Source: UBA9926 sp023261215
GTDB taxonomy: Bacteria > Pseudomonadota > Gammaproteobacteria > Pseudomonadales > Azotimanducaceae
NCBI GenBank assembly: GCA_038136035.1
Contig: JAYPYV010000015.1
Location: 1 to 64,000 of the forward strand
DNA: 64,000 nucleotides
Direction of reading: 5' to 3'
Part shown: positions 8,138-16,547 of the stretch, piece by piece
Layout: every line of letters begins with the position of its first letter
Numbering within the stretch: position 1 is the stretch's first letter
Notes under the pieces: generated by a model
What the model saw: the letters and a program-made list of their open reading frames with translations, nothing else
The model's database searches: none
Told to the model about the DNA's origin: nothing
Translations under genes and position numbers: made by a program

Positions 8138-9271
8138 ATGGACTTTTCATTTTCATCTGAGCAAACCCTGTTGCAAGACAGTGTCGAGCGCTTTATCCAA
8201 AACGACTATGGGTTTGATCAGCGTCAAAAGCTGACCGCAACGGAGCTTGGCTTCAGCCGAGAGCATTGGGCCCATTTCGCTGAATTGGGTTGGTTGGGTT
8301 TGCCTTTTGCTGAGGAAGATGGCGGGTTTGGCGGTACAGCCATCGATACCATGATTCTTATGGAAGCCTTTGGTAAGGGATTAGTGGTCGAGCCTTATGT
8401 GTCCACAGTGCTCATGGCGGGCAGTGCCCTGGCTCGGGCGGGTACCTCCGCTCAAAAAGAAACCCATCTAGCCGCGATCATTGCTGGCGAATGCCTCGCG
8501 AGTCTCGCCTATATTGAGCCTCAATCAAGATTTAATCTGAGCCATGTCGTGACGAAAGCGGAGCCGGCAGGGGATGGCTGGATCATCAACGGTTTCAAAG
8601 GCGTTGTTCAAGGCGCGCCGAGCGCTGATTTGCTCATTGTGTCCGCCCGAACAAGTGGAGATGAGCAGTCTGACGGTGGCCTGACGATGTTCCTTGTTCC
8701 CTCAGATGCAGAAGGCGTAGCGCGACGCAACTACCCAACCATCGATGGCTTTAGAGCCTCAGAAGTGACTCTCAAAGATGTTCGAGTCGGTGCAGACGCT
8801 GTGCTTGGTGACGTCGATGGTGGGTTGTCCGTGCTCCAATATGCAATTGATCAAGGCACGCTTGGTGTTGGGTCTGAAGCGGTTGGCGCGATGGAGGTGT
8901 TGTACAAGGATACGGTTGAGTATTGCAAAACCCGAGAACAGTTTGGGCAACCCATCGGTAAGTTTCAGGTTCTGCAACATCGAATGGTGGATATGTTTAT
9001 CGAGCATGAACAGACCAAATCTTTAGCGTATATGGCCGCCATGCGCCTGGCTGACGATTACGATACGGCCGCAAGAAAAGCGCTCTCTGCTCTGAAAGTG
9101 CAGGTGGGTAAAGGCGGGACCTTCGTGGGTCAAAATGCGGTGCAACTTCATGGCGGTATGGGGATGACCAACGAGCTGAATATTGGGCATTATTTCAAGC
9201 GTCTGACCGCCATCGAAACACTGTTTGGCAACACCGACTTTCATCTCAAGCAATACGCAGCCTTGTCCTAG
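8138..9271 (+). CDS. Acyl-CoA dehydrogenase family protein (PimD-like)
   Basis: The 377-residue protein has the full three-part acyl-CoA dehydrogenase architecture: an N-terminal helical domain (about 6-115), a middle beta-domain (about 120-215) and a C-terminal helical domain (about 230-375). Landmarks include EQFGQPIGKFQVLQHRMVDM and NAVQLHGGMGMTNELNIGHY, the latter common in the small-subunit pimeloyl-CoA dehydrogenase-like branch. It would use FAD to introduce an alpha-beta double bond into an acyl-CoA, passing electrons to ETF. The natural substrate is unknown. GGAGT precedes the start. An alpha/beta hydrolase follows after 56 bases, and a thiolase lies beyond on the other strand, consistent with an acyl-CoA breakdown neighbourhood. 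Confidence 0.9.
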   Translation: MDFSFSSEQTLLQDSVERFIQNDYGFDQRQKLTATELGFSREHWAHFAELGWLGLPFAEEDGGFGGTAIDTMILMEAFGKGLVVEPYVSTVLMAGSALARAGTSAQKETHLAAIIAGECLASLAYIEPQSRFNLSHVVTKAEPAGDGWIINGFKGVVQGAPSADLLIVSARTSGDEQSDGGLTMFLVPSDAEGVARRNYPTIDGFRASEVTLKDVRVGADAVLGDVDGGLSVLQYAIDQGTLGVGSEAVGAMEVLYKDTVEYCKTREQFGQPIGKFQVLQHRMVDMFIEHEQTKSLAYMAAMRLADDYDTAARKALSALKVQVGKGGTFVGQNAVQLHGGMGMTNELNIGHYFKRLTAIETLFGNTDFHLKQYAALS

Positions 9272-9327
9272 ACAATCGCTGAAGCACCGCTGCCAAAGTC
9301 AACTGCTGTTGGAGCTAAAGGAGCTGA

Positions 9328-10191
9328 ATGATGGGGAGTATTCCTGACTGGTTTTGGGAAGCCGTAGATCAAAAGCCGCAAGATCATTATGTGGCGCACG
9401 GTGATATTGATCTGCATTACTTATCCTGGAATGAAGCGGGTCAAAGGGATCTGCTCTTTATCCACGGGCACAATGCGCACGCGCATTGGTGGGATTTCAT
9501 CGCGCCTGCGTTTTGCGATGCGTTTCACCCGATCGCGATGGATTTGAGTGGTATGGGCGACTCCGATCATCGCGATGCTTATTCCGCCGAAGACTACGCC
9601 GATGAGGTGGTGGCGATCGCAGATGCGGCGGGGTTGGCAAACGACACCTTGGTGGTGGCGCATAGCTTCGGCGGCATCATGGCGCTCCGCGCTTGCGCAA
9701 AATACCCTGATCGGTTCGGGGGGCTCGTTTTGATCGACTCTGGAGCGAAACATCCTGACGATCAAAAACCCAGAGAGCCCGAGCGATGGTCCAAGCCAAA
9801 GATTTACCCAGATTTAGAGATTGCTCGCTCGCGGTTTCGCCTTCAGCCGCCCCAACCCTGTGAGAATGAATATTTGGTTCAGCACATCGCCAGACATTCA
9901 CTTGAATCAATGGACGATGGATGGGTTTGGAAATTTGACGAGGAACTGAACTCTCGAATGAATTGGGACATGGATCCAGCTGCTGACGTGGCGTCGATCC
10001 AAATGCCTATGGCCCTGATTTATGGCGCGAACAGCGAATCCTTCAGCTCGAAAAGCGCCGAGCATATGGCTTCTCTTGCTTCAGGTCTTGAGGTGATTGA
10101 ACTCGCTGATGCGCAACATCATCTGTTCCTCGATCAGCCCGAAGCGTTTACGAAAGAACTGCGAAGCATTTTGGCCCGCTGGTCAGCTTGA
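9328..10191 (+). CDS. Alpha/beta hydrolase
   Basis: The 287-residue hydrolase has the oxyanion-hole region LLFIHGHNAHAHWW near residue 46 and MDLSGMGDSDHRD. The nucleophile elbow is AHSFGG with S113, and a likely catalytic His sits in LADAQHHLFLDQPEAF near the C-terminus. There is no signal peptide, so it should be cytoplasmic. AAGGAG lies a few bases upstream of ATG 9328; a second ATG follows immediately. The substrate cannot be assigned: ester, lactone or thioester are all possible. Its position behind an acyl-CoA dehydrogenase suggests lipid or carboxylic-acid metabolism. Confidence 0.85.
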   Translation: MMGSIPDWFWEAVDQKPQDHYVAHGDIDLHYLSWNEAGQRDLLFIHGHNAHAHWWDFIAPAFCDAFHPIAMDLSGMGDSDHRDAYSAEDYADEVVAIADAAGLANDTLVVAHSFGGIMALRACAKYPDRFGGLVLIDSGAKHPDDQKPREPERWSKPKIYPDLEIARSRFRLQPPQPCENEYLVQHIARHSLESMDDGWVWKFDEELNSRMNWDMDPAADVASIQMPMALIYGANSESFSSKSAEHMASLASGLEVIELADAQHHLFLDQPEAFTKELRSILARWSA

Positions 10192-10491
10192 GCAGGGTTA
10201 TAAAATAGATCCAAGCCTGTCCCCTGAGCCCTGTGTCTAAGGGGCACTCTTTTTTTGCATTAGCGTCGGGGAACCCGAATTAGACCGGGCTTCTCTAAGT
10301 CACTTGCCTGAGCGCGTTGCCTCCGTGATTGGGTTGAGCTATGCGATCAAAGGTCCTCTGTTTGAATATCCGCTTCCGTTCCAGTGTTTGGGGAGTGAAT
10401 GCCCGGCCGGGAGTTCTGGTCGGCAGTGTCTCAGTGTCACGCATTCATTTTGAATGGACCCGAAGGATTTGCAGCCATTCTCATTCAGCGC
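10192..10491. other. Intergenic region between convergent hydrolase and thiolase genes
   Basis: About 300 bases with no supported gene. A weak terminator-like hairpin for the hydrolase lies near its left end, and a strong terminator for the thiolase lies at its right end. A small inverted repeat CATTCA-ttt-TGAATG lies at 10441-10455. Open frames here are short and unlike known proteins. Confidence 0.5.
10221..10256 (+). terminator. Possible terminator of the alpha/beta hydrolase gene
   Basis: A CCCCT/AGGGG five-base stem with a long loop is followed by a run of T (10250-10256). The stem is short, so this is only a tentative intrinsic terminator. Confidence 0.35.
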
Positions 10492-10519
10492 AAAAAAAAA
10501 GGAGCCCGAAGGCTCCTTT
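10492..10519 (-). terminator. Intrinsic terminator of the thiolase gene
   Basis: Read on the minus strand there is a perfect stem AAAGGAGCC / GGCTCCTTT closed by a TTCG loop and followed by nine T residues. It begins 19 bases after the thiolase stop, a textbook Rho-independent terminator. Confidence 0.9.
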
Positions 10520-10537
10520 GTGCAGTCCCTCATGGAT

Positions 10538-11725
10538 CTAGCAGGCTTCGAAAAGGCCTGCCGCGCCCATGCCGCCACCAATACACATGCTGACGATTCC
10601 GTATTTTTTGTTACGGCGACGCAGCTCGCGAACCAGATGGCCGGTCAACCGGGATCCCGTCATCCCAAACGGATGACCAATCGAGATCGAGCCGCCGTTG
10701 ACGTTATAGATTTCAGGGTCGATTTCGAGGCGATCTCGAGAGTAGACGCACTGAGATGCGAACGCTTCATTGAGCTCGACGAGATCAATATCGTTGATCG
10801 TGAGGCCATTGGCTTTGAGCAATTTTGGAATCGCGAAGACCGGACCAATGCCCATTTCATCAGGCTCGCACCCTGCCACTGTCCAACCACGGAAGTAAGC
10901 TTTCGGTTCTAGGCCGAGTTGTGCTGCTCGCTCAGCACTCATGACGAGCGTCATAGATGCACCGTCAGAAAGCTGAGACGCATTACCCGCAGTCACCGTA
11001 CCATTTTCTTCAAACGCCGGCGGCAGTTTTGCCAAGCCTTCGAGCGTGGTGTCAGGTCGATTGCATTCGTCAGAATCACACACGCCATCAACGATTTCCG
11101 TTTCCTTGGTTTCCTTGTTGACGATTTTTTGCCATTTGACGCTCATGGGAACAATTTCGTCAGAGAAAAGGCCCGCTTGCTGAGCCGCCGCGGTTCGCTT
11201 TTGGCTTTCTAAAGAAAACTCGTCTTGATACTCACGCGTCACATTGTATCGACGTGCGACCACTTCTGCGGTGTTTCCCATGGCCATGAAGATGTCGGGT
11301 GACTTCTCAAGGATGGTGGGGTGTTGCTGAGACTTTCCAGGCGTCTGCCGAGTGCCTGCGGAAATGGATTCAACACCGCCGGCAATCATGATTTCAGAGC
11401 AGCCGCTCGCGATTTGGTTGGCCGCGAACGCAATCGAGTTGAGACCAGAGGAGCAAGCACGAGAAATCGTGCTGCCTGCGGTGGTGACGGGCAAGCGCGA
11501 GAGAATCACGGCCAGGCGCGCGATGTTGCCACCTTGCTCTCCCGTCTGGCTTGCAGCGCCAACGATCACGTCTTCAACTTCCGCTGGATCAATTTGTGGG
11601 TTTCGGTCCAGCAGGGCGTCAATACAATGTGCCACCATGTCATCTGGACGGGTGAGGTTAAAAGTCCCGCGGAAGGACTTGGCTAAGCCGGTCCTAACGC
11701 TGTCTACGATTACGACGTCGCGCAT
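10538..11725 (-). CDS. Acetyl-CoA C-acyltransferase (thiolase)
   Basis: From ATG 11723-11725 (MRDVVIVDSVRTGLAKSFRG, the normal thiolase N-terminus) the protein has 395 residues. Catalytic residues are C91 in SRACSSGLNS, H351 in SIGHPFGMTG and C381 in SMCIGGGMGAAG. VELNEAFASQ supplies the Asn/His oxyanion region. It would cleave 3-ketoacyl-CoA with CoA to acetyl-CoA, the last step of beta-oxidation, or run in reverse. GGGAGA lies about ten bases upstream of this ATG; a longer frame starting 48 bases earlier has no ribosome site. No fadB-type partner is adjacent. A strong terminator follows. Confidence 0.93.
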   Translation of the reverse strand: MRDVVIVDSVRTGLAKSFRGTFNLTRPDDMVAHCIDALLDRNPQIDPAEVEDVIVGAASQTGEQGGNIARLAVILSRLPVTTAGSTISRACSSGLNSIAFAANQIASGCSEIMIAGGVESISAGTRQTPGKSQQHPTILEKSPDIFMAMGNTAEVVARRYNVTREYQDEFSLESQKRTAAAQQAGLFSDEIVPMSVKWQKIVNKETKETEIVDGVCDSDECNRPDTTLEGLAKLPPAFEENGTVTAGNASQLSDGASMTLVMSAERAAQLGLEPKAYFRGWTVAGCEPDEMGIGPVFAIPKLLKANGLTINDIDLVELNEAFASQCVYSRDRLEIDPEIYNVNGGSISIGHPFGMTGSRLTGHLVRELRRRNKKYGIVSMCIGGGMGAAGLFEAC

Positions 11726-11879
11726 GAATCGATCTCCCGAATAGGTGTTTGTGAGCGAAGGGGCATTGTGCACGCAAATGAAATTGAATGACAGCCCAAG
11801 CCTTGGGCGCCAAAACGCTGTTGCGACCCAGTCTCATAGTGGTAGAGAACTATCCGAGATTCAGGGTTTTGTGCTGCCC

Positions 11880-11912
11880 GACTTAATAATTAATGGTAAC
11901 CATTAATAAGTC
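11880..11912. promoter_or_regulatory. Long palindrome upstream of the thiolase gene (putative operator)
   Basis: ATTAATGGT (11889-11897) and ACCATTAAT (11899-11907) form a perfect inverted repeat around a single central base. Outer arms GACTTA (11880-11885) and TAAGTC (11907-11912) are also inverted, giving a 33-base imperfect palindrome. It lies between the hexosaminidase stop and the thiolase start, about 155 bases upstream of the latter. It has no T-tract, so a protein-binding operator is more likely than a terminator. Confidence 0.45.
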
Positions 11913-11942
11913 AATTGGTGCCAAGACCGGTAATGATGACCT

Positions 11943-13757
11943 TCAGTAGCGGTCGCCCTGGGCAAGGTGAGTGAGGCTTTCTTCTAAGCCTCCGGGACGA
12001 TTGCGGGCGAGCCAGCAGGCGCGGTGTTGCTCGCGAATGGACTTGAGCTGGCGCCCCAATCGCTGCCGCTCTCGGGTCAGTCCTTTAGAGCCGTCTTGTT
12101 GGCGCCGAAACAGGGTGAGATGTTCGAGCCCCTGTCGCGCCATGGCAGCACCAAGACTGAGCTCGGATTGGACCAGTGATAGTTCACTGGTGAGGTTGGG
12201 TAAGGTCTCTTTTTCAATGGTGCTCAGCTCGTTCAAGCTGCGATCTAATGCGCGGTTGGTGACTCGCTCGGTCAAACGCGGTTCGTCGCGCATGGGCCAG
12301 AACAATAAGCGGTTAAACAAGGTGGCATTGGGTGGTTGAGCAGCCAAGTCATCCGGGGTTTTGCCCAAGGCCAGAAGGCGTTTCGCAAGCGCAAGCGAGC
12401 CGAGCTTAAAGAAGACGAGATTGATGGCTGAGGCGAGATCTTTCTCGATGTTCGCGTTGGTATGCCAGCTGGCTGAAGCGCCCAGCACGAAGCCAGGGTA
12501 GCTGATGGGCAACGTCTGATGGTGCCCATGATCCCCCCAGTCTGTGACGAGGTAGCCCTCAGCACCATGGCGTTTGCCGGCTTGCCCGGCCAGCGCGAGA
12601 TTGCCAGCCGCATTCGTCAAGCGACCGGTTAACGAATTCCAGCTCGAGGTCCCGGGACAAACATAAAAGGGGATACCCGAGGCCTTCATTTGCTGGCACT
12701 GGTGACTAAACGGATGATTAGCCTCGTATCCCCAGATCAGCGCGGTTGCCGCATTGGAAAGTTGGGGGAGACACGCCGGGTCCTCGAGAACGATGTCGCC
12801 CCAAAAAAGGGGTTTTCGTCCCTCACCCGTGACCAGTGCTTGGAGCTTGCCGAGAAAATCGAGGTAAACGGCGGTTTTACCTTCTCGCTCGCAACGGCGC
12901 CGGCTGAAGCCTAGACCGAGTTCCCATGGCTCGTCGCCGCCGATGTTGACGAGATGGCTATCGAAGAGTGGTAGGTATTCACGATACAGCGCAGCGATGA
13001 AATCCAAACTTTTCTTAGTGGGTTTTAAGGTGCTGCCGAACGGCAGGCGCTGACCAGAGATCGGGTGAACAAAGCCATTCGGGCATTCCGCCAAACCCTT
13101 GTAGGGTTCGTGCCGCAACCATCGTTCGAAGTGACCAAAGGAATTGAAGTTGGGGACCAACTCGATGTACCGATTCGTGCAGTAGCGTTGAATCTCAAGA
13201 AGGTCGTCAGCCGTGAGTGGTGACGCGTCGCGCCAAACCGACTCATGGGCGATGAAGGCAAACGTGTGCTCAGTATAAAGTTGCAGCTGGTTGTATTTGA
13301 GATCCGCGAACTGATCGATCAATTGTTTGAATGTTGCCAATGTGGGCACCTTGCAGCGACTGATGTCGAGCATGACGCCTCGGTGGGCGAAGTCAGGTTC
13401 GTCGGTGATCTGGCAGTAGGTGAGCTTGCCTCTCGATTGTCGAAGCATTTGGCTGAGCGTCGTGAGGCCCCGGAAGGCGCCCGTTTCCTGACCTGCTCGA
13501 ATATCGATGCCCTTTGAATGAATGGAAATGGTGTAAGCATCAATCGATTGGGTGCCGCCGCCGAGGTGAACCCTGAGGGCTGGGCTCAGATCGTCTCGTG
13601 CCGTGATCTTGAAATTTTCGTGCCCCGTGGCAAAACGCTGACAGCTTTGCCTGAACCTGTCTGAAAATGTTCGCTTGAGGATCATAGGCAGGGTTGCCCG
13701 AAGGTCTAATTGCCCAGGCTTTGTGATGATTCGTTTCGGCGGAGGAAAGAGCTTCAT
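11943..13757 (-). CDS. Glycoside hydrolase family 20 (beta-N-acetylhexosaminidase-like)
   Basis: Starting at ATG 13755-13757 the protein has 604 residues. The GH20 barrel is recognisable from RGVMLDISRCKVPTLATFKQ, then the strand YNQLQLYTEHTF and the catalytic acid pair D275-E276 in NIGGDEPWELG. A preceding alpha/beta domain (about 50-115) matches the GH20b domain. The last 100 residues are a coiled, Arg/Gln-rich helical tail. There is no signal peptide, so it is probably cytoplasmic, unlike many exported chitobiases; it may process imported GlcNAc-containing saccharides or recycled wall material. A longer frame to 13967 exists but overlaps glpK and is not family-like. It is divergent from glpK, with 72 bases between starts. 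Confidence 0.88.
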   Translation of the reverse strand: MKLFPPPKRIITKPGQLDLRATLPMILKRTFSDRFRQSCQRFATGHENFKITARDDLSPALRVHLGGGTQSIDAYTISIHSKGIDIRAGQETGAFRGLTTLSQMLRQSRGKLTYCQITDEPDFAHRGVMLDISRCKVPTLATFKQLIDQFADLKYNQLQLYTEHTFAFIAHESVWRDASPLTADDLLEIQRYCTNRYIELVPNFNSFGHFERWLRHEPYKGLAECPNGFVHPISGQRLPFGSTLKPTKKSLDFIAALYREYLPLFDSHLVNIGGDEPWELGLGFSRRRCEREGKTAVYLDFLGKLQALVTGEGRKPLFWGDIVLEDPACLPQLSNAATALIWGYEANHPFSHQCQQMKASGIPFYVCPGTSSWNSLTGRLTNAAGNLALAGQAGKRHGAEGYLVTDWGDHGHHQTLPISYPGFVLGASASWHTNANIEKDLASAINLVFFKLGSLALAKRLLALGKTPDDLAAQPPNATLFNRLLFWPMRDEPRLTERVTNRALDRSLNELSTIEKETLPNLTSELSLVQSELSLGAAMARQGLEHLTLFRRQQDGSKGLTRERQRLGRQLKSIREQHRACWLARNRPGGLEESLTHLAQGDRY

Positions 13758-13829
13758 GTCTTGATCGACGGTCGGTAGGATGAGGTGAGGTTGTACTCTA
13801 TTCTTGAACAAAAATACACGGATGCAGAG

Positions 13830-15317
13830 ATGGGTAAATATATTCTCGCGATAGATCAAGGGACCACCAGTTCGCGCGCGATCATTTTTGATGAGTCTGG
13901 CCACGCCAAAGGCACCGCACAGGAGGAGTTCCCACAGTATTTTCCGAATGATGGATGGGTTGAACACGACCCCGAAGAGATCTGGGTGTCTGTGTTAAAT
14001 GTCATCAATGCCGCGGTGGCTCAAGCCGGCGTGAGCGCGTCGGACCTGTGTGTGGCGGGCATCACCAATCAGCGTGAGACCACTGTGATCTGGGATCGGC
14101 AAACCGGTGAGCCCATCGGGCGGGCTATTGTTTGGCAAGATCGACGAACCGCTGCGGATTGTCAGCAGCTAAAGGATGAAGGGCTCGAGGCCATGTTTCG
14201 CGCGAAGACAGGGCTCCTGCTGGATCCCTATTTTTCTGCCACTAAAGTCCGTTGGATGCTCCAGCATATTGAGGGTGTTAAAGAGGCCGCGGTTAAGGGT
14301 CGCCTTGCGTTCGGGACCATCGATACCTTCCTGATTTGGCGCTTGACCGAGGGTCGAGTCCATCGTACGGATGCCACCAACGCTGCGCGAACGGGTCTTT
14401 TCAATATCCATCAGCAATGCTGGGATCAGGACATTCTCAACGCGCTGCAAATTCCGGAAAGCCTGTTACCGGAGGTCATGGATTCGAGTGCTGATTTTGG
14501 CCGCATCGATGCGTCTATTCTGGGCGAAGAAATCCTTATCGGTGGGGTCGCAGGTGATCAGCAGGCTGCGCTGATCGGGCAGGGGTGTTTTGACGTCGGA
14601 ATGATGAAGAGCACTTACGGAACGGGCTGTTTCATGATTCTGAATTCGGGGTCCCAGCCGCTCAGTTCCGACCATGCGCTGCTTACGACGGTCGCTTATC
14701 GGCTGAAGGGGCAGGTGACCTATGCGTTAGAAGGTTCAATCTTTGTGGCCGGCGCCGCGGTTCAGTGGCTCCGGGATAAGCTGAAGATCATCGATCACGC
14801 CGGTGATACTGAAACGATTGCGGCGTCGACCGAAGAGCCCGAGGGCCTCGTTGTGGTGCCAGCGTTTACAGGGCTTGGGGCGCCCTATTGGGATCCAGAG
14901 GCTCGGGGTGCGATTTTGGGGCTCACCCGAGATACCGGGGACGATGCGATTGTGACGGCTACTCTAACAGCTGTTGCCTACCAGACACGCGATCTGCTGC
15001 TCGCCATGCGTTCAGATGGATTAGCGCCGAATCTTGTTCGAGTTGATGGTGGAATGGTGAACAATAACTGGTTTGCACAACGGTTGGCTGATGTCCTTGC
15101 GGTGCCCGTTGACCGCCCGGCGAACGTTGAGACCACGGTCCTTGGTGCGGCGTACTTAGCCGGTCTACAAGCAGGACTTTACAATAGCCTCGAAGATTTG
15201 GCCGCTCGCTGGCAGCTCGATCGACGATTTGAGGCCGAGTGGGACCAGGCCCTCATTGATCAGCGTTACGACGGTTGGACCCGAGCGGTCCAGGCCGTGC
15301 GTCATTTTTCAGGTTAA
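13830..15317 (+). CDS. glpK: Glycerol kinase
   Basis: The 495-residue FGGY-family kinase begins MGKYILAIDQGTTSSRAIIF, the conserved N-terminal phosphate-binding signature. It contains TNQRETTVIWDRQTGEPIGR and IVWQDRRTA, then YGTGCFMILNSG and GLGAPYWDPEARGAILGLTR. It phosphorylates glycerol to glycerol-3-phosphate with ATP in the cytoplasm. I chose ATG 13830 because it matches the family N-terminus; an in-frame GTG/ATG further upstream would add 15 unlike residues. No glpF or glpD is adjacent. Its stop overlaps the stop of the convergent transaminase gene. Confidence 0.96.
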   Translation: MGKYILAIDQGTTSSRAIIFDESGHAKGTAQEEFPQYFPNDGWVEHDPEEIWVSVLNVINAAVAQAGVSASDLCVAGITNQRETTVIWDRQTGEPIGRAIVWQDRRTAADCQQLKDEGLEAMFRAKTGLLLDPYFSATKVRWMLQHIEGVKEAAVKGRLAFGTIDTFLIWRLTEGRVHRTDATNAARTGLFNIHQQCWDQDILNALQIPESLLPEVMDSSADFGRIDASILGEEILIGGVAGDQQAALIGQGCFDVGMMKSTYGTGCFMILNSGSQPLSSDHALLTTVAYRLKGQVTYALEGSIFVAGAAVQWLRDKLKIIDHAGDTETIAASTEEPEGLVVVPAFTGLGAPYWDPEARGAILGLTRDTGDDAIVTATLTAVAYQTRDLLLAMRSDGLAPNLVRVDGGMVNNNWFAQRLADVLAVPVDRPANVETTVLGAAYLAGLQAGLYNSLEDLAARWQLDRRFEAEWDQALIDQRYDGWTRAVQAVRHFSG

Positions 15318-16486
15318 GCCAGTGCGGAAATGAGTTTCTTTAAGATAGCGACGATTTGGTCTGCTTCTGATTCGGTCAGGATTAAAGGTGGTAGTAAGCG
15401 AATCACCGACCCAGCCGTCACGTTAATTAAAAGACCTTCGGCGAGCGCTTGACCGACCAGCTCGCCACAGTCTGACTTCAGCTCAATACCGATCATCAAC
15501 CCTTGGCCGCGTATTTCCTTTACCAGATTGATGCCCTGGAGCGCTTCTTTGAGAGATGTCCGAAGATATTCGCCCATGGCCTCTGCGTGTTCTGGGACCC
15601 GCTTTGCCTCAAAAACATCCAGCACCGCGTGCGCGGCAGCACAAGACAGCGGGTTACCGCCAAAGGTGGAACCATGATTGCCAGGTCCAAGAACTTTCGA
15701 GGCACGACCCGCGGCCATGCAGACGCCAATGGGTACGCCGTTGGCTAGCCCTTTCGCGGTGGTGACCACATCCGGGAGGATGCCCGCATGCTGATAGCAA
15801 AAAAAGCGACCCGTGCGGCCATTACCCGATTGGACCTCGTCGATCATGAGCAACCACTCATTGGCGTCGCAGAGCGCTCGCAGGCCTTTGAGGTAGTCTT
15901 GATCGGCGATTTGAATACCCCCTTCACCTTGGATAGGTTCGATGAAGATCGCGACAATATTTTGATTATGGGCTGCGACCTGCTTAATCGACTCGATGTC
16001 ATTAAACGGGACGCGTACAAAGCCGCTCACCAACGGTTCGAAACCAGCCTGTACTTTTCGGTTGCCTGTTGCCGTTAGCGTGGCCATGGTGCGGCCATGA
16101 AATGCGTTTTCTGCGACAATGATAGCGGGCTCTTGAACGCCGCGTTGGTGGCCGTAGAGACGAGCGATTTTTATGGCACATTCGCAGGCTTCAGCGCCGG
16201 TGTTGCCAAAAAACATATTCTCCATGCCTGAGAGGGCAGCTAACCGTTCGGCGAGTCGCTCTTGATTAGGGATGCGGTAGAGGTTGGACGTGTGCAGAAG
16301 CGCTTCACTTTGCGCGGTGATGGCGGCCCGAACCTCGTCATGCGCGTGACCCAAGGCAACAACACCCAATCCAGAGAGCGCATCAAGATATCTTCGCCCC
16401 TCGCGGTCAATTAACCAGCATCCCTCGCCTTTGATAAACTCAACGTCGAGCCGGCCATAAGTGGGCATGAGTGCTGGAGTGGTCAT
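15314..16486 (-). CDS. argD: Acetylornithine/succinylornithine transaminase family (ArgD-like)
   Basis: A class III pyridoxal-phosphate aminotransferase of 390 residues. The start at ATG 16484-16486 follows CAGGAAA; an upstream ATG at 16510 has no ribosome site. Features include the N-terminal YLDALSGLGVVALGHAHDEV, the cofactor-binding FFGNTGAEACECAIKIAR, and AENAFHGRTMATLTATGNRK. LLMIDEVQSGNGRTG supplies the PLP-ring Asp, and the Schiff-base lysine is K245 in TTAKGLANGVPIG. It would convert N-acetylornithine and 2-oxoglutarate to N-acetylglutamate semialdehyde and glutamate in arginine synthesis. Other omega-transaminase activity is possible. argG lies 4 kb away. Confidence 0.85.
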   Translation of the reverse strand: MTTPALMPTYGRLDVEFIKGEGCWLIDREGRRYLDALSGLGVVALGHAHDEVRAAITAQSEALLHTSNLYRIPNQERLAERLAALSGMENMFFGNTGAEACECAIKIARLYGHQRGVQEPAIIVAENAFHGRTMATLTATGNRKVQAGFEPLVSGFVRVPFNDIESIKQVAAHNQNIVAIFIEPIQGEGGIQIADQDYLKGLRALCDANEWLLMIDEVQSGNGRTGRFFCYQHAGILPDVVTTAKGLANGVPIGVCMAAGRASKVLGPGNHGSTFGGNPLSCAAAHAVLDVFEAKRVPEHAEAMGEYLRTSLKEALQGINLVKEIRGQGLMIGIELKSDCGELVGQALAEGLLINVTAGSVIRLLPPLILTESEADQIVAILKKLISALA

Positions 16487-16547
16487 AGCGGTTTCCTGCT
16501 GAGAGTTCATTCAATTCAACCCACAGCGTTTGCAGGCGAAGGAGGCG

